Assembly (NCBI RefSeq): GCF_029266915.1
Contig: NZ_JARIEF010000018.1
Coordinates: 1 to 64,000 of the forward strand
Length of the DNA: 64,000 nt
From: Tissierella sp.
GTDB taxonomy: Bacteria > Bacillota > Clostridia > Tissierellales > Tissierellaceae
Direction: 5' to 3'
Shown: positions 26,229 to 35,030 of the stretch, in pieces
Position numbering within the stretch: position 1 is the stretch's first letter
How the letters are laid out: each line of letters opens with the position of its first letter
Notes under the pieces: generated by a model
The model's database searches: none
The model's input: only the letters and a program-made list of their open reading frames with translations
Told to the model about the DNA's origin: nothing
Translations under genes and position numbers: made by a program

Positions 26229-28139
26229 ATGAAACATATAATTATAGGAACAGCAGGTCATATTGACCATGGAAAGACAACGCTTATAAGAGCGATAACA
26301 GGCAGAAATACTGACAGGCTTAAAGAAGAACAAAAAAGAGGTATATCCATAGAACTTGGATTTACCTATTTTGATTTGCCCAATGGAGAAAGAGCAGGGA
26401 TTATAGATGTTCCGGGCCATGAAAAATTTATAAAAAACATGCTAGCAGGAGTAATAGGAATAGATATAGTAATGTTAGTTGTAGCTGCTGATGAAGGAGT
26501 TATGCCCCAAACTCTGGAGCATCTTTCTATATTGGATCTTCTTGGAATTAAAAAAGGTTTTGTTGTTATAACTAAGACTGATTTAGTTGACGAGGACTGG
26601 TTGGAGCTTGTAGAAGAAGAGATAAGAGAAGAAGTAAAAGGAACATTTCTTGAAGACTCTGCATTTATTAAAGTATCTTCAACAAAAGGTGACGGCATAA
26701 AAGATGTAATAGAAAAAGTGATGGAGTATTCATCTCAGCTTGAAGAAAAAGAAGATACCGATCTTGCCTATTTTCCAATAGATAGATCGTTTGTTATGCC
26801 GGGATTCGGAACAGTTGTTACAGGAACGCTACTTTCGGGTAGAATAAGTGTAGGGGATGAAATGGAAATCTTTCCTGAAGAGATTGTGGGCCGTGTGAGA
26901 ACTCTACAAGTCCATGATGAGGACCAGAATGATGCCTATGCGGGCCAGAGAGTTGCTATGAATATAGCAGGTATAAAAAAAGAAGAAGCTCCTCGTGGAA
27001 GCGTTATAGCTCCTATAGGCACACTTAAAAAAACTATGATGCTGGATGTGAAAATAAAGCTTTTAAAGCATTTAGATAGAAGTATACCAAATCGTACCAG
27101 GGTAAGGTTATATATAGGAACAAAGGAAATTCTCTGCAGACTAGTCCTGCTAGATAGAGACGAACTGCTGCCAGGGGATGAAACATTTGCCCAGCTTAGG
27201 CTTGAAGAAGAAATAGTGGCTAAGAGAAAAGATAGATTTATAATCAGGTTTTACTCACCGATGTTTACGATAGGTGGGGGCGAAATAGTTGAAACTAACC
27301 CAAGCAAGCATAAGCGATTTGATGAAAAAATTGTAAATGAACTTGAAATAAAATCAGATGGAAGTAAGGAAGAAGTTTTAGAACAGGTTATCCTGGATAA
27401 GAGTTCTGAATTTGCATCTTTAAAAGAGCTTGTATCTTATACTGCTCTAGTTGAAGATGTTTTAACCCAAAGGATAGACGAATTAATCTCACAAGATAAG
27501 GTTATAAAATTTACTCTTACAAAAGATGAATATATTATCCATCGAGAGTATTTTGAAACAATAAAAAATAATATAGAACAGGAATTAAAAGAGTTTCACC
27601 TTAAAAATTCTTTGAAAACTGGAATGTCTAAAGAAGAAATAAGAAGCAGATTTTTAAAATATGCTCCTTCAAAACTTGGAGAGGCTATAATAGATAGATT
27701 TGTAAAGATGGATTATTTAGTCCAAGATAAAGAGTTTATAAGATTGAAAGACTTTGAAATTAAACTTAATGATAATCAATTAGATTTAAAGAATAAAATA
27801 AATGCTCTAATGAAGAAAAATGCTTACAATACTCTTAAAAGAGAAGAGATGATCTCTGAATTAGATATTAAAAAAGATGAATTTGATGAAGTTTTTAATT
27901 ATCTAGTAAATATAGAAGAGATTATTAGATTAAATGAAGAAATCTATTTATCTAAAGAAGATACTGAGAATTCCTTAGAACGTGTTAAAGCGTTTATCCA
28001 AGAAGAAGGTTCTATATCTATAGCAGAATTTAGGGACCTCTTAAAGAGCAATAGAAAAGTTTCGCTACTGCTTTTAGAATACGCAGATCAAATGAAGGTA
28101 ACATTAAGGGATGAAGATAAAAGAGTGCTATATAAGTAA
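26229..28139 (+). CDS. selB: Selenocysteine-specific elongation factor SelB
   Basis: GTPase that carries Sec-tRNA(Sec) to the ribosome at UGA codons marked by a SECIS. The EF-Tu-like G domain shows GHIDHGKTTL, DVPGHEKFIKNML and TKTDLVD (KxD-type). Domains 2 and 3 follow (VVTGTLLSGRISVGDEM), and the C-terminal about 250 residues form the winged-helix repeats that bind SECIS RNA. Length of 636 residues is standard. Its ATG abuts the selA stop. Confidence 0.97.
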   Translation: MKHIIIGTAGHIDHGKTTLIRAITGRNTDRLKEEQKRGISIELGFTYFDLPNGERAGIIDVPGHEKFIKNMLAGVIGIDIVMLVVAADEGVMPQTLEHLSILDLLGIKKGFVVITKTDLVDEDWLELVEEEIREEVKGTFLEDSAFIKVSSTKGDGIKDVIEKVMEYSSQLEEKEDTDLAYFPIDRSFVMPGFGTVVTGTLLSGRISVGDEMEIFPEEIVGRVRTLQVHDEDQNDAYAGQRVAMNIAGIKKEEAPRGSVIAPIGTLKKTMMLDVKIKLLKHLDRSIPNRTRVRLYIGTKEILCRLVLLDRDELLPGDETFAQLRLEEEIVAKRKDRFIIRFYSPMFTIGGGEIVETNPSKHKRFDEKIVNELEIKSDGSKEEVLEQVILDKSSEFASLKELVSYTALVEDVLTQRIDELISQDKVIKFTLTKDEYIIHREYFETIKNNIEQELKEFHLKNSLKTGMSKEEIRSRFLKYAPSKLGEAIIDRFVKMDYLVQDKEFIRLKDFEIKLNDNQLDLKNKINALMKKNAYNTLKREEMISELDIKKDEFDEVFNYLVNIEEIIRLNEEIYLSKEDTENSLERVKAFIQEEGSISIAEFRDLLKSNRKVSLLLLEYADQMKVTLRDEDKRVLYK

Positions 28140-28172
28140 TTCTATGAAATAGAATTGTGAGTGAGGTGAACT

Positions 28173-28871
28173 ATGAAAAAATCTATACTAATTGTAGACG
28201 ATGATAAAAACTTCGTGGATAGTTTAAAATACAACTTAAGTGAACACAATTATAAACTTGATTGTATATCCAGTTGCAAGATCATGATGAAAAAGATAGA
28301 AGAGAAACAATATGATTTGATTCTATTAAATGAAGCTATAGAAGGCATAGATGGTGTAGAAATGTGCAAAGTAATACGCAAGCGATCGACTATACCTATA
28401 ATTATGTTGTCTAATAATAATGATGAAATGCCTAAAATTTTAGCTTTTGAATATGGAGCAGATGATTATATGATAAAGCCCTTTAATTTTTTAGAACTTA
28501 AAGCTAGGATAAAAACTATATTTAGAAGAATGGATTATAAAATAAATAGTGAGCCCAAACATATATTTAAAATAAACAATTTTACCATAGATTTTTTAAA
28601 AAGAAATATAAGCATAGAAGATAAAGATATAAACTTTACGGGTAAAGAGTTCGATCTTTTCTATGTACTTTCTTCTAATGCCGGAAAAGTATTCTCCCGA
28701 GAAGAACTCTTAGATGCTGTTTGGGGGTATAATCACTATGGTGATATTAGAACAGTAGATGTTCATATAAGAAGAATAAGAGAAAAGATTGAAACTGATA
28801 CAGAAGAAACACAATATATAATGACTAAGTGGGGAGAGGGATACTACTTTAATGATATTTTGATTTCTTAA
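28173..28871 (+). CDS. OmpR/PhoB-type response regulator with Asn in place of the phospho-acceptor Asp
   Basis: A 232-residue two-domain regulator. The receiver keeps the acidic pair DDD (residues 9-11), the Ser of IIMLSNNND and the Lys of MIKPFN, but the phosphorylation site reads LILLNEAIEG with Asn53 where Asp is expected. The C-terminal winged-helix DNA-binding domain is intact (FDLFYVLSSNAGKVFSREELLDAVWGY, DIRTVDVHIRRIREKI). No histidine kinase is nearby. It lies between selB and selC with its own RBS (GTGAGGTGAA), 33 bases past selB. It is probably phosphorylation-independent; its targets are unknown. Confidence 0.9.
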   Translation: MKKSILIVDDDKNFVDSLKYNLSEHNYKLDCISSCKIMMKKIEEKQYDLILLNEAIEGIDGVEMCKVIRKRSTIPIIMLSNNNDEMPKILAFEYGADDYMIKPFNFLELKARIKTIFRRMDYKINSEPKHIFKINNFTIDFLKRNISIEDKDINFTGKEFDLFYVLSSNAGKVFSREELLDAVWGYNHYGDIRTVDVHIRRIREKIETDTEETQYIMTKWGEGYYFNDILIS

Positions 28872-28906
28872 TAAGAAGTAGAAAATAATATTGTTATTAA
28901 AATCCA

Positions 28907-28964
28907 TATGAGTCAAGCATAAATTTTGCAACTAAAATCAGTGTGAAACTACCCTTGACTCATA
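28907..28964. repeat. 11-bp inverted repeat spanning the selC promoter region
   Basis: TATGAGTCAAG (28907-28917) and CTTGACTCATA (28954-28964) are exact reverse complements separated by 36 bases. The right arm contains the -35 hexamer TTGACT of the selC promoter. There is no T run after it, so it is not an obvious terminator for the regulator gene. Confidence 0.75.
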
Positions 28965-28983
28965 ATCCTATCTATGCTAAGAT
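28955..28983 (+). promoter_or_regulatory. Promoter of selC
   Basis: TTGACT (-35) and TAAGAT (-10) are 17 bases apart, with a TG one base upstream of the -10 (TGCTAAGAT). The tRNA begins about 30 bases downstream. Confidence 0.75.
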
Positions 28984-29012
28984 AGTCTAGTAGCAATTCC
29001 TCATAGAGATAT

Positions 29013-29109
29013 GGGGGTAGATGAGTTCTGGTGGGCTCTCTGGTCTTCAAAACCAGCGCGAGGCGTTAAGAGCGTCTTGGGTGGGTTCGATTCCCACGTA
29101 CTCCCGCCA
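29013..29109 (+). tRNA. selC: tRNA-Sec (anticodon TCA)
   Basis: The sequence folds as a bacterial selenocysteine tRNA. The 8-position acceptor stem is GGGGGTAG/GTACTCCC (seven pairs, last position G-G). The long 6-bp D stem is GAGTTC/GGGCTC with a TGGT loop. The anticodon stem CTGGT/ACCAG closes loop CTTCAAA with anticodon TCA, followed by a long variable arm and T arm GTGGG-TTCGATT-CCCAC. The encoded end is GCCA. The 6-bp D stem, long variable arm and TCA anticodon are diagnostic, and it closes the selD-selA-selB locus. Confidence 0.96.
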
Positions 29110-29122
29110 AAGAGCAATACCA

Positions 29123-29156
29123 AAGGTTACAGAGTTTATCTGTAGCCTTATTTTTA
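29123..29156 (+). terminator. Terminator after selC
   Basis: Stem AAGGTTACAGA/TCTGTAGCCTT (11 bp with one G-U) with loop GTTTA is followed by ATTTTTATG. Confidence 0.85.
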
Positions 29157-29459
29157 TGTTTTTAATTAATTTAGTATACTAGTTTTATTGAAATATTAAA
29201 GTGACAAAACTAGTAAATAGTATCTAGAAAAGAAGAGCTAATTTATAGTTTTTAAAGTCAAATAAATATTAAAATAAAAAAGTTTTAGAGGTCTTATTTA
29301 GAGGTCTTATATAGATAGAATTAAGAGTTAGATTGAAACGGTTTTATGAATTGTGCAAATATTTAAAATGGCTATTCCCTTTTAAAAATATAAGTGATAT
29401 AATATCAATTAGGCAATTGATATTATATTGTCAATAGAAATTAAAGGGGGAGTTAAGCA
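29157..29459 (+). other. Control region upstream of the first AGCS symporter
   Basis: About 300 bases of AT-rich DNA without a gene. It holds a 12-bp direct repeat TAGAGGTCTTAT (29286 and 29299), a cre-like TTGAAACGGTTTTA (29333-29346), an extended -10 TGATATAAT (29395-29403) and a perfect 14-bp inverted repeat ATATAATATCAATT (29397-29410 and 29415-29428) that overlaps the -10. The same order of elements, less perfect, precedes the second symporter. Confidence 0.6.
29395..29428 (+). promoter_or_regulatory. Extended -10 promoter overlapped by a 14-bp palindrome
   Basis: TG-A-TATAAT (29395-29403) is an extended -10. It is embedded in ATATAATATCAATT-AGGC-AATTGATATTATAT, a perfect inverted repeat that could be an operator or the first hairpin of the transcript. 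The matching site at the paralogue is TGATATAGT at 31120-31128. Confidence 0.6.
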
Positions 29460-30830
29460 GTGGATATTCAAGCATTTGTAGATGCAGTAAATGGTGTTGT
29501 ATGGGACAAAATATTAATATATGTTCTGATGGGCACCGGAATTTTTTATACTATTTATTTAGGATTACCGCAGTTCAGCAAGATAGGAACGGCGTTTAAG
29601 GTTACATTTGGAGGAGTTTTTTCTAAGAGGGAAAAAACTGACGATGGTGAGATGTCACCTTTCCAAGCACTTGCTACGGCAATAGCAGCTCAGGTAGGAA
29701 CAGGAAACCTTGCCGGAGTAGCTTCGGCAATAGCAGCAGGAGGACCGGGAGCAATATTTTGGATGTGGGTTAGTGCCTTCTTCGGAATGGGTACTATCTT
29801 CGCAGAGGCAGTACTAGCTCAAAAGTATAATGAAAGAATTGATGGAGAGATGACAGGGGGACCTGCTTACTACCTATCAAAAGGATTAAAAAATAAGGCA
29901 TTAGGTAAAACTTTAGCGGCAATATTTGCAGTTCTTATTATAATTGCTTTAGGATTTGTAGGAAACATGGTTCAGTCAAACTCAATAGCTGATGCAGTGC
30001 ACGCAGCTTTTGGAATAAATAAACTCATAATAGGTATTGTAGTTGCAATTTGTGCGGCACTTATTCTTATAGGTGGAGTTAAGCGTATAGCTTCATTTGC
30101 AGAACTAGTAGTACCTTTTATGGCGGCGTTATATATAATTGGTGGTATAGTAATATTAGCTAAAAATGGTGGAGCAATTCTTCCAGCATTTAAGAGTATA
30201 TTTGTAGGAGCATTTACTACACAAGCAGCAATAGGTGGTGCCGTAGGTATTACTGTTAAGCAGGCTGTAAGACTTGGTATAGCTAGAGGACTATTCTCTA
30301 ACGAAGCTGGTATGGGTTCTACTCCTCACGCTCACGCAGTAGCAAAGGTAGATCATCCGGCCCAACAAGGTATGGTTGCAATGGTTGGAGTTATTATAGA
30401 TACTTTTGTAGTTTGTACTTTTACCGCTCTTGTAAACATAGTTACAGGATCTTATCTAGAAGGTCTTAATGCAGCTGCTATGACTCAGAGAGCATTTGAA
30501 TTAGGTCTTGGCAGATTCGGAGTAGTATTTATAGCAATAAGTTTATTCTTCTTTGCATTTACAACCATAATAGGCTGGACTTTCTTTGGAGATGCAAACG
30601 TAAAATATCTATTTGGTAAAAAAGGTTCAACGATTTATAAATTAGTCGTGCTTCTATTTATAGTTCTTGGCGCTACTTTAAAAGTAGATCTTGTATGGGA
30701 CTTAGCAGATATGTTTAACGGACTTATGGTTCTTCCAAACGTTATTGGTTTATTACTGTTAGCTCCTCAGGCTAGAAACTTACTAGTAGACTATGATAAA
30801 AACTTTGTTACCAGATTAAAACCTCAATAA
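29460..30830 (+). CDS. Sodium:alanine/glycine symporter, AGCS family (copy 1)
   Basis: A 456-residue membrane protein with about 10-11 helices that imports alanine or glycine with Na+ (or H+). The family motifs GTGNLAGVASAIAAGGPGAIFWMW and GLFSNEAGMGSTPHAHA are present. The gene starts GTG 29460 with GGGGG upstream and is followed by its own terminator. A close paralogue lies 350 bases downstream, with near-identical sequence in the helices and most divergence near the N terminus, residues 230-260 and the C terminus. Confidence 0.95.
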   Translation: MDIQAFVDAVNGVVWDKILIYVLMGTGIFYTIYLGLPQFSKIGTAFKVTFGGVFSKREKTDDGEMSPFQALATAIAAQVGTGNLAGVASAIAAGGPGAIFWMWVSAFFGMGTIFAEAVLAQKYNERIDGEMTGGPAYYLSKGLKNKALGKTLAAIFAVLIIIALGFVGNMVQSNSIADAVHAAFGINKLIIGIVVAICAALILIGGVKRIASFAELVVPFMAALYIIGGIVILAKNGGAILPAFKSIFVGAFTTQAAIGGAVGITVKQAVRLGIARGLFSNEAGMGSTPHAHAVAKVDHPAQQGMVAMVGVIIDTFVVCTFTALVNIVTGSYLEGLNAAAMTQRAFELGLGRFGVVFIAISLFFFAFTTIIGWTFFGDANVKYLFGKKGSTIYKLVVLLFIVLGATLKVDLVWDLADMFNGLMVLPNVIGLLLLAPQARNLLVDYDKNFVTRLKPQ

Positions 30831-30855
30831 ATAAAATAAAGCAAAATAAATAAAT

Positions 30856-30899
30856 AAAAACAGATCAAAGAGTTTAAATTCTTTGATCTGTTTTTTTTG
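30856..30899 (+). terminator. Terminator after AGCS copy 1
   Basis: A 16-bp stem AAAAACAGATCAAAGA/TCTTTGATCTGTTTTT with an 8-base loop runs into a long T run. The hairpin core is nearly the same as that after copy 2. Confidence 0.95.
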
Positions 30900-31182
30900 T
30901 TTAGTAAGATGCTAAGGAGATTTTATAGTAAATATAAAGTCTATGAGTTTGTAAAATAGATTGTTACAGATTAAAAGGTAAAAAATATAAGCATTAAAAT
31001 TTATAAGTTATAGAAGGCAAATATAGAGTAAATCTCAGTTGTAAAAGTCAAAATTATCAGAGAATATTTTATGAAATATGTAATATTAGGGAAAACGATT
31101 TTGTTTTTTAAAACTTAAGTGATATAGTATTAACTAGGCATTGCGAATTAAATGCCAAAAAACTTTAAGGGGGAATTAAATA
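30900..31182 (+). other. Control region upstream of the second AGCS symporter
   Basis: No gene is seen. It contains GGAAAACGATTTTG (31090-31103, cre-like), TTGTTT as a possible -35, TAAGTGATATAGT with an extended -10 (31120-31128), then an inverted repeat GGCATT-8-AATGCC (31137-31142 and 31151-31156), and GGGGG as RBS. The layout mirrors the region before copy 1, which suggests that the duplication included the promoter. Confidence 0.6.
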
Positions 31183-32556
31183 ATGGATGTTAAAGCATTC
31201 GTAGATGCAGTAAATAGTGTCTTATGGGACAATATATTGATATATGTTCTCATGGGAGCTGGAATTTTTTATACTATTTATTTAGGATTACCGCAGTTTG
31301 GTAAAATTGGTAAAGCATTTAAGTTTACATTTGCTGGGGTTTTCACAAACAGAAAGAAAACAGCAGAAGGTGAAATGTCACCTTTCCAGGCACTTGCTAC
31401 AGCAATAGCAGCACAAGTAGGAACAGGTAACCTTGCGGGAGTAGCTTCAGCTATAGCTGCCGGAGGACCAGGAGCAATATTTTGGATGTGGGTTAGTGCC
31501 TTGTTCGGAATGGCAACTATATTTGGTGAGGCGGTACTAGCTCAAAAATATAACGAAAGAATTGACGGGGAGATGACAGGGGGACCTGCCTACTATCTTT
31601 CAAAAGGAATAAAAAACAAGACAGTAGGTAAAGTTTTAGGAGCTTCATTTGCAGTTCTTATTGTAATTGCCTTAGGATTTGTAGGAAATATGGTTCAAGC
31701 AAACTCAATAGCAGATGCAGTTAACACAGCATTTGGAATAAATAAAATTGTTATAGGAGTTGTAGTTGCAATTTGTGCAGCACTTATTCTTATAGGTGGA
31801 GTTAAGCGTATAGCTTCATTTGCAGAACTTGTAGTACCTTTTATGGCGGCATTATATATAATTGGTGGTATAGTAATACTAGCTAAAAATAGTTCAGCTA
31901 TAGGACCTGCTTTTAATAGTATATTTGTAGGAGCTTTTACTACACAAGCAGCTATAGGAGGGGCCATAGGTATAAGTGTCAAGCAGGCAGTAAGGCTTGG
32001 TATAGCTAGAGGACTATTCTCTAACGAAGCTGGTATGGGTTCTACTCCTCACGCTCATGCGGTGGCAAAGGTAGATCATCCGGCCCAGCAAGGTATGGTT
32101 GCAATGGTTGGAGTTATTATAGATACTTTTGTAGTTTGTACTTTTACAGCTCTTGTAAACATAGTTACAGGATCTTATCTAGAAGGACTCGATGCAGCTG
32201 CTATGACTCAGAGAGCATTTGAAATTGGTCTGGGTAGATTCGGAGTAGTATTTATAGCGATAAGTTTATTCTTCTTTGCATTTACAACTATAATAGGTTG
32301 GACTTTCTTTGGAGATGCAAACGTAAAATATTTATTCGGTAAAAAGGGATCAAATATTTACAAGGCAATTGTACTTGTATTTATAGTTATTGGTGCTAAC
32401 TTAGAGGTAGGACTTGTATGGGATTTAGCAGATATGTTTAACGGACTTATGGTTATTCCAAACATTATAGGTTTATTAATATTAGCTCCTCAAGTTAAAA
32501 AGATACTAATAGACTATGATACAAATTTTGTTACTAGATTAAAACCACAGCAATAA
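31183..32556 (+). CDS. Sodium:alanine/glycine symporter, AGCS family (copy 2)
   Basis: A 457-residue paralogue of the previous gene with the same AGCS motifs (GTGNLAGVASAIAAGGPGAIFWMW, LFSNEAGMGSTPHAHAVAKV). By eye roughly nine of ten residues match copy 1; differences cluster in the N-terminal 60 residues, around residues 140-175 and at the C terminus. Retention of two copies, each with its own promoter and terminator, suggests dosage or divergent specificity or regulation. Confidence 0.95.
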   Translation: MDVKAFVDAVNSVLWDNILIYVLMGAGIFYTIYLGLPQFGKIGKAFKFTFAGVFTNRKKTAEGEMSPFQALATAIAAQVGTGNLAGVASAIAAGGPGAIFWMWVSALFGMATIFGEAVLAQKYNERIDGEMTGGPAYYLSKGIKNKTVGKVLGASFAVLIVIALGFVGNMVQANSIADAVNTAFGINKIVIGVVVAICAALILIGGVKRIASFAELVVPFMAALYIIGGIVILAKNSSAIGPAFNSIFVGAFTTQAAIGGAIGISVKQAVRLGIARGLFSNEAGMGSTPHAHAVAKVDHPAQQGMVAMVGVIIDTFVVCTFTALVNIVTGSYLEGLDAAAMTQRAFEIGLGRFGVVFIAISLFFFAFTTIIGWTFFGDANVKYLFGKKGSNIYKAIVLVFIVIGANLEVGLVWDLADMFNGLMVIPNIIGLLILAPQVKKILIDYDTNFVTRLKPQQ

Positions 32557-32570
32557 ATAAAAAATATTTT

Positions 32571-32609
32571 AGCAGATCAAAGAATTTAAATTCTTTCATC
32601 TGCTTTTTT
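32571..32609 (+). terminator. Terminator after AGCS copy 2
   Basis: AGCAGATCAAAGAA and TTCTTTCATCTGCT pair with one C-C mismatch, followed by TTTTTTA. It is a diverged copy of the copy-1 terminator. Confidence 0.88.
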
Positions 32610-32665
32610 ATTAAAGTTGAAAATTATATAAAAACATAAAAATATAAATTATATTAAGATAGTGG

Positions 32666-32694
32666 TTAATATAATTCTTCTTCTGTGATACAAT
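32666..32694 (+). promoter_or_regulatory. Promoter candidate for the YitT gene
   Basis: TTAATA, 17 bases, TACAAT, with TGA directly before the -10 (TGATACAAT). The -35 is weak, and the extended -10 is the main support. Confidence 0.5.
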
Positions 32695-32736
32695 AAACTC
32701 ATAAATATATTAAATAAAAAAGGGGTAATTATTAAA

Positions 32737-33609
32737 ATGTATTCTGAAAAGAATGAAAGTAAAGATTGGTCATTATTTATTAAGAGGTTGCTATTTATAT
32801 TTTTAGCAAATATACTTTGCACACTGGCTTTTAATGGCTTTTTAGTTCCTGCTAAACTTCTAAGCGGTGGAGTTGGAGGACTGGCTATAATGATTCAGTA
32901 TTTAACAGGGATCTCTTCTGGTATCATAGTTTTTGTTATAAATATTCCTATATTTTTAGTAGGAGCAAAGATGGTAGATAAAGATTTTGCTATCTATGGA
33001 TTTATATCCATGATTATGTTTTCTATTCTTCTGACGCTGACAGATGGCATAGCAAAATATATCCTAATAGAAGATGTAGTTCTTCGAGCTATATTTGGAG
33101 GAGTAATAAATGGAGCAGGCATGGGGCTTCTTTTTCGAAACAGATCATCTCAAGGTGGACTGGATATAGTAGCGGCTGTATTAAAGAGAAAATACAATAT
33201 GAATATTGGTTCGGCTCTTATGATGCTTAACAGTGTTATTATAGCTATGGCTTCTATACTTTTTGGACTAGATAAAGGTCTTTATACTCTTCTATCGATG
33301 TATATTGCATACCAAGTTCTGGATAAAGTACAAATTGGTTTTAGTAATAAGAAAAATATTGTTATAGTTTCTGATAAGCCTGAAGAAATTGCACAGGAAA
33401 TACTAGTGAGTCTTAAAAGAGGGGTAACATATTTAGATGGTATGGGTGCATATTCTAAAGAGAATAAGCATATTATATACTGTATAATAATTTCAAAAGA
33501 AGTTGTTACTGTTAAGAACATTATAGATAAGATAGATCCGACAGCTTTTTTAATTATTACTGATGTTGTAGAAGTTAAAGGAAGTGGATTTAAACAGATA
33601 GGAATATAA
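32737..33609 (+). CDS. YitT family membrane protein (DUF161 + DUF2179)
   Basis: A 290-residue protein with about five or six N-terminal membrane helices (RLLFIFLANILCTLAFNGFLVPAKLLSGGVGGLAIM) and a C-terminal cytosolic DUF2179 domain (residues about 205-285, IVIVSDKPEEIAQEILVSLKRGVTYLDG). Many bacteria carry several such genes; the transported substrate is not established. It is monocistronic, with a strong terminator after it. Confidence 0.9.
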   Translation: MYSEKNESKDWSLFIKRLLFIFLANILCTLAFNGFLVPAKLLSGGVGGLAIMIQYLTGISSGIIVFVINIPIFLVGAKMVDKDFAIYGFISMIMFSILLTLTDGIAKYILIEDVVLRAIFGGVINGAGMGLLFRNRSSQGGLDIVAAVLKRKYNMNIGSALMMLNSVIIAMASILFGLDKGLYTLLSMYIAYQVLDKVQIGFSNKKNIVIVSDKPEEIAQEILVSLKRGVTYLDGMGAYSKENKHIIYCIIISKEVVTVKNIIDKIDPTAFLIITDVVEVKGSGFKQIGI

Positions 33610-33633
33610 ATTTTTAATAATATATAAGTATTT

Positions 33634-33668
33634 AAAACAGACTAAAATTAATTTTAGTCTGTTTTTTA
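33634..33668 (+). terminator. Terminator after the YitT gene
   Basis: A 16-bp perfect palindrome AAAACAGACTAAAATT/AATTTTAGTCTGTTTT is followed by Ts. Confidence 0.9.
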
Positions 33669-33869
33669 AAGAAATAATACCATATAATCAAGCAATATGC
33701 TTATTTAGATAAATTTAGGGTATAGATATACTAGAGTTAATGGAACAAAAGTGAGAAAATTTATTGCTGCTAGAAGAGAACAAGATTTTAAGTTAAAAAA
33801 TTTTTTAAATTTAAAGAGACTATTAAACATTTATTGCTAGAATAAAATATAAATAGGAGGAATAAATTA

Positions 33870-34829
33870 GTGAAAAATAAAATTGAACAAACTTCAGCTA
33901 ATGCATCATCATCACCTAGATTTGTAAATATGGGGTCATTTATGAGGATGGAAAGAATAACAGAGTTAGAAGGATTAGACTTTGCAATAGTTGGAATACC
34001 TTTTGATACAGCTGCTTCTTTTAGAACGGGAGCTAGATTTGGACCACTTGGAATTAGAAATATATCTACAATGATAAAGCCAAATAACGCAATATTAAAT
34101 ACGAATCTGTTGGAAGAATTAAAAGGTGGAGATTATGGAGATATAAATATAGTTCCAGGATATATCCATCCAAGTTACGATATTATAGAGGAAGAATTAA
34201 CTAAGATATTAAAAGCTGGAGTTATACCAATCTCTTTGGGAGGAGATCACTCTATAACTCTTGCAGAATTAAGGGCTATTCATAAAGAACATGGTCCAGT
34301 TTCACTTGTTCAGTTTGACTCGCATGCAGATTTAAATGAAGAAGTTTTTGGTGAGAGATATAGCCATGGTACACCCTTTAAAAGAGCTATAGAAGAAGGT
34401 CTTATAAATCCTGAAACCTCTATTCAAATAGGTCTTAGGGGTTCTTTATATGATTTAGATGAACATAAGGTAGCAGCTGAACTGGGATTAAAACTTATAC
34501 CAGCTCATGAGATGAGAGAAATGGGATTTAAAGAGGTTATAAAGAAGATTAACGAGAGAGTAGGCGAGAGCAAAACATTTTTTACTTTTGATATAGATTT
34601 TGTAGATCCTGCTTATGCACCTGGAACGGGAACACCAGAAGTTGGAGGATTTACTTCTTATGAAACTTTAGACCTGATAAGAGGAATCAAGGATTTAAAC
34701 TTTGTGGGATTTGATCTAGTAGAGGTAGCACCTCCTTACGATTTTGGAGAAATAACCTCACTTCTTGCGGCAAATATTGTATTTGAATTTTTATCAATAT
34801 TAGCCTATAAAAAGAAAAATAAAAAGTAA
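33870..34829 (+). CDS. speB: Agmatinase family protein (ureohydrolase)
   Basis: Mn2+ ureohydrolase, probably converting agmatine to putrescine and urea. The 319-residue protein has the metal ligands in GGDHSITL, FDSHADLNEE, SHGTPF and FDIDFVDPAYAPGTGTPE. GTG 33870 has AGGAGG 9 bases upstream. The metal motif DSHAD is a normal variant of DAHxD. Arginase or guanidinobutyrase specificity cannot be excluded from sequence alone. It is monocistronic; no polyamine genes are adjacent. Confidence 0.88.
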   Translation: MKNKIEQTSANASSSPRFVNMGSFMRMERITELEGLDFAIVGIPFDTAASFRTGARFGPLGIRNISTMIKPNNAILNTNLLEELKGGDYGDINIVPGYIHPSYDIIEEELTKILKAGVIPISLGGDHSITLAELRAIHKEHGPVSLVQFDSHADLNEEVFGERYSHGTPFKRAIEEGLINPETSIQIGLRGSLYDLDEHKVAAELGLKLIPAHEMREMGFKEVIKKINERVGESKTFFTFDIDFVDPAYAPGTGTPEVGGFTSYETLDLIRGIKDLNFVGFDLVEVAPPYDFGEITSLLAANIVFEFLSILAYKKKNKK

Positions 34830-35030
34830 AGCAGATAGAGAAATATGAATTTATAGATATAATATCTTTTTAAATTAATTTTATGCCTTATATTATATAA
34901 TGCTGGATTTAAAAAAGAAAAACAAGAAGTAATAGCTAGTTATAATATTTATTTTACAAATATAGTGTATATTTGAACGGATTTGTTATATACTAGATAG
35001 AGATTAGAAAAAATAAATTAAATGAATGTA

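Noticed and set aside
30856-32604. Terminator hairpins after the two AGCS genes as a mobile repeat family
   Set aside because: Only two copies are seen, and both are explained by duplication of the transcription unit.
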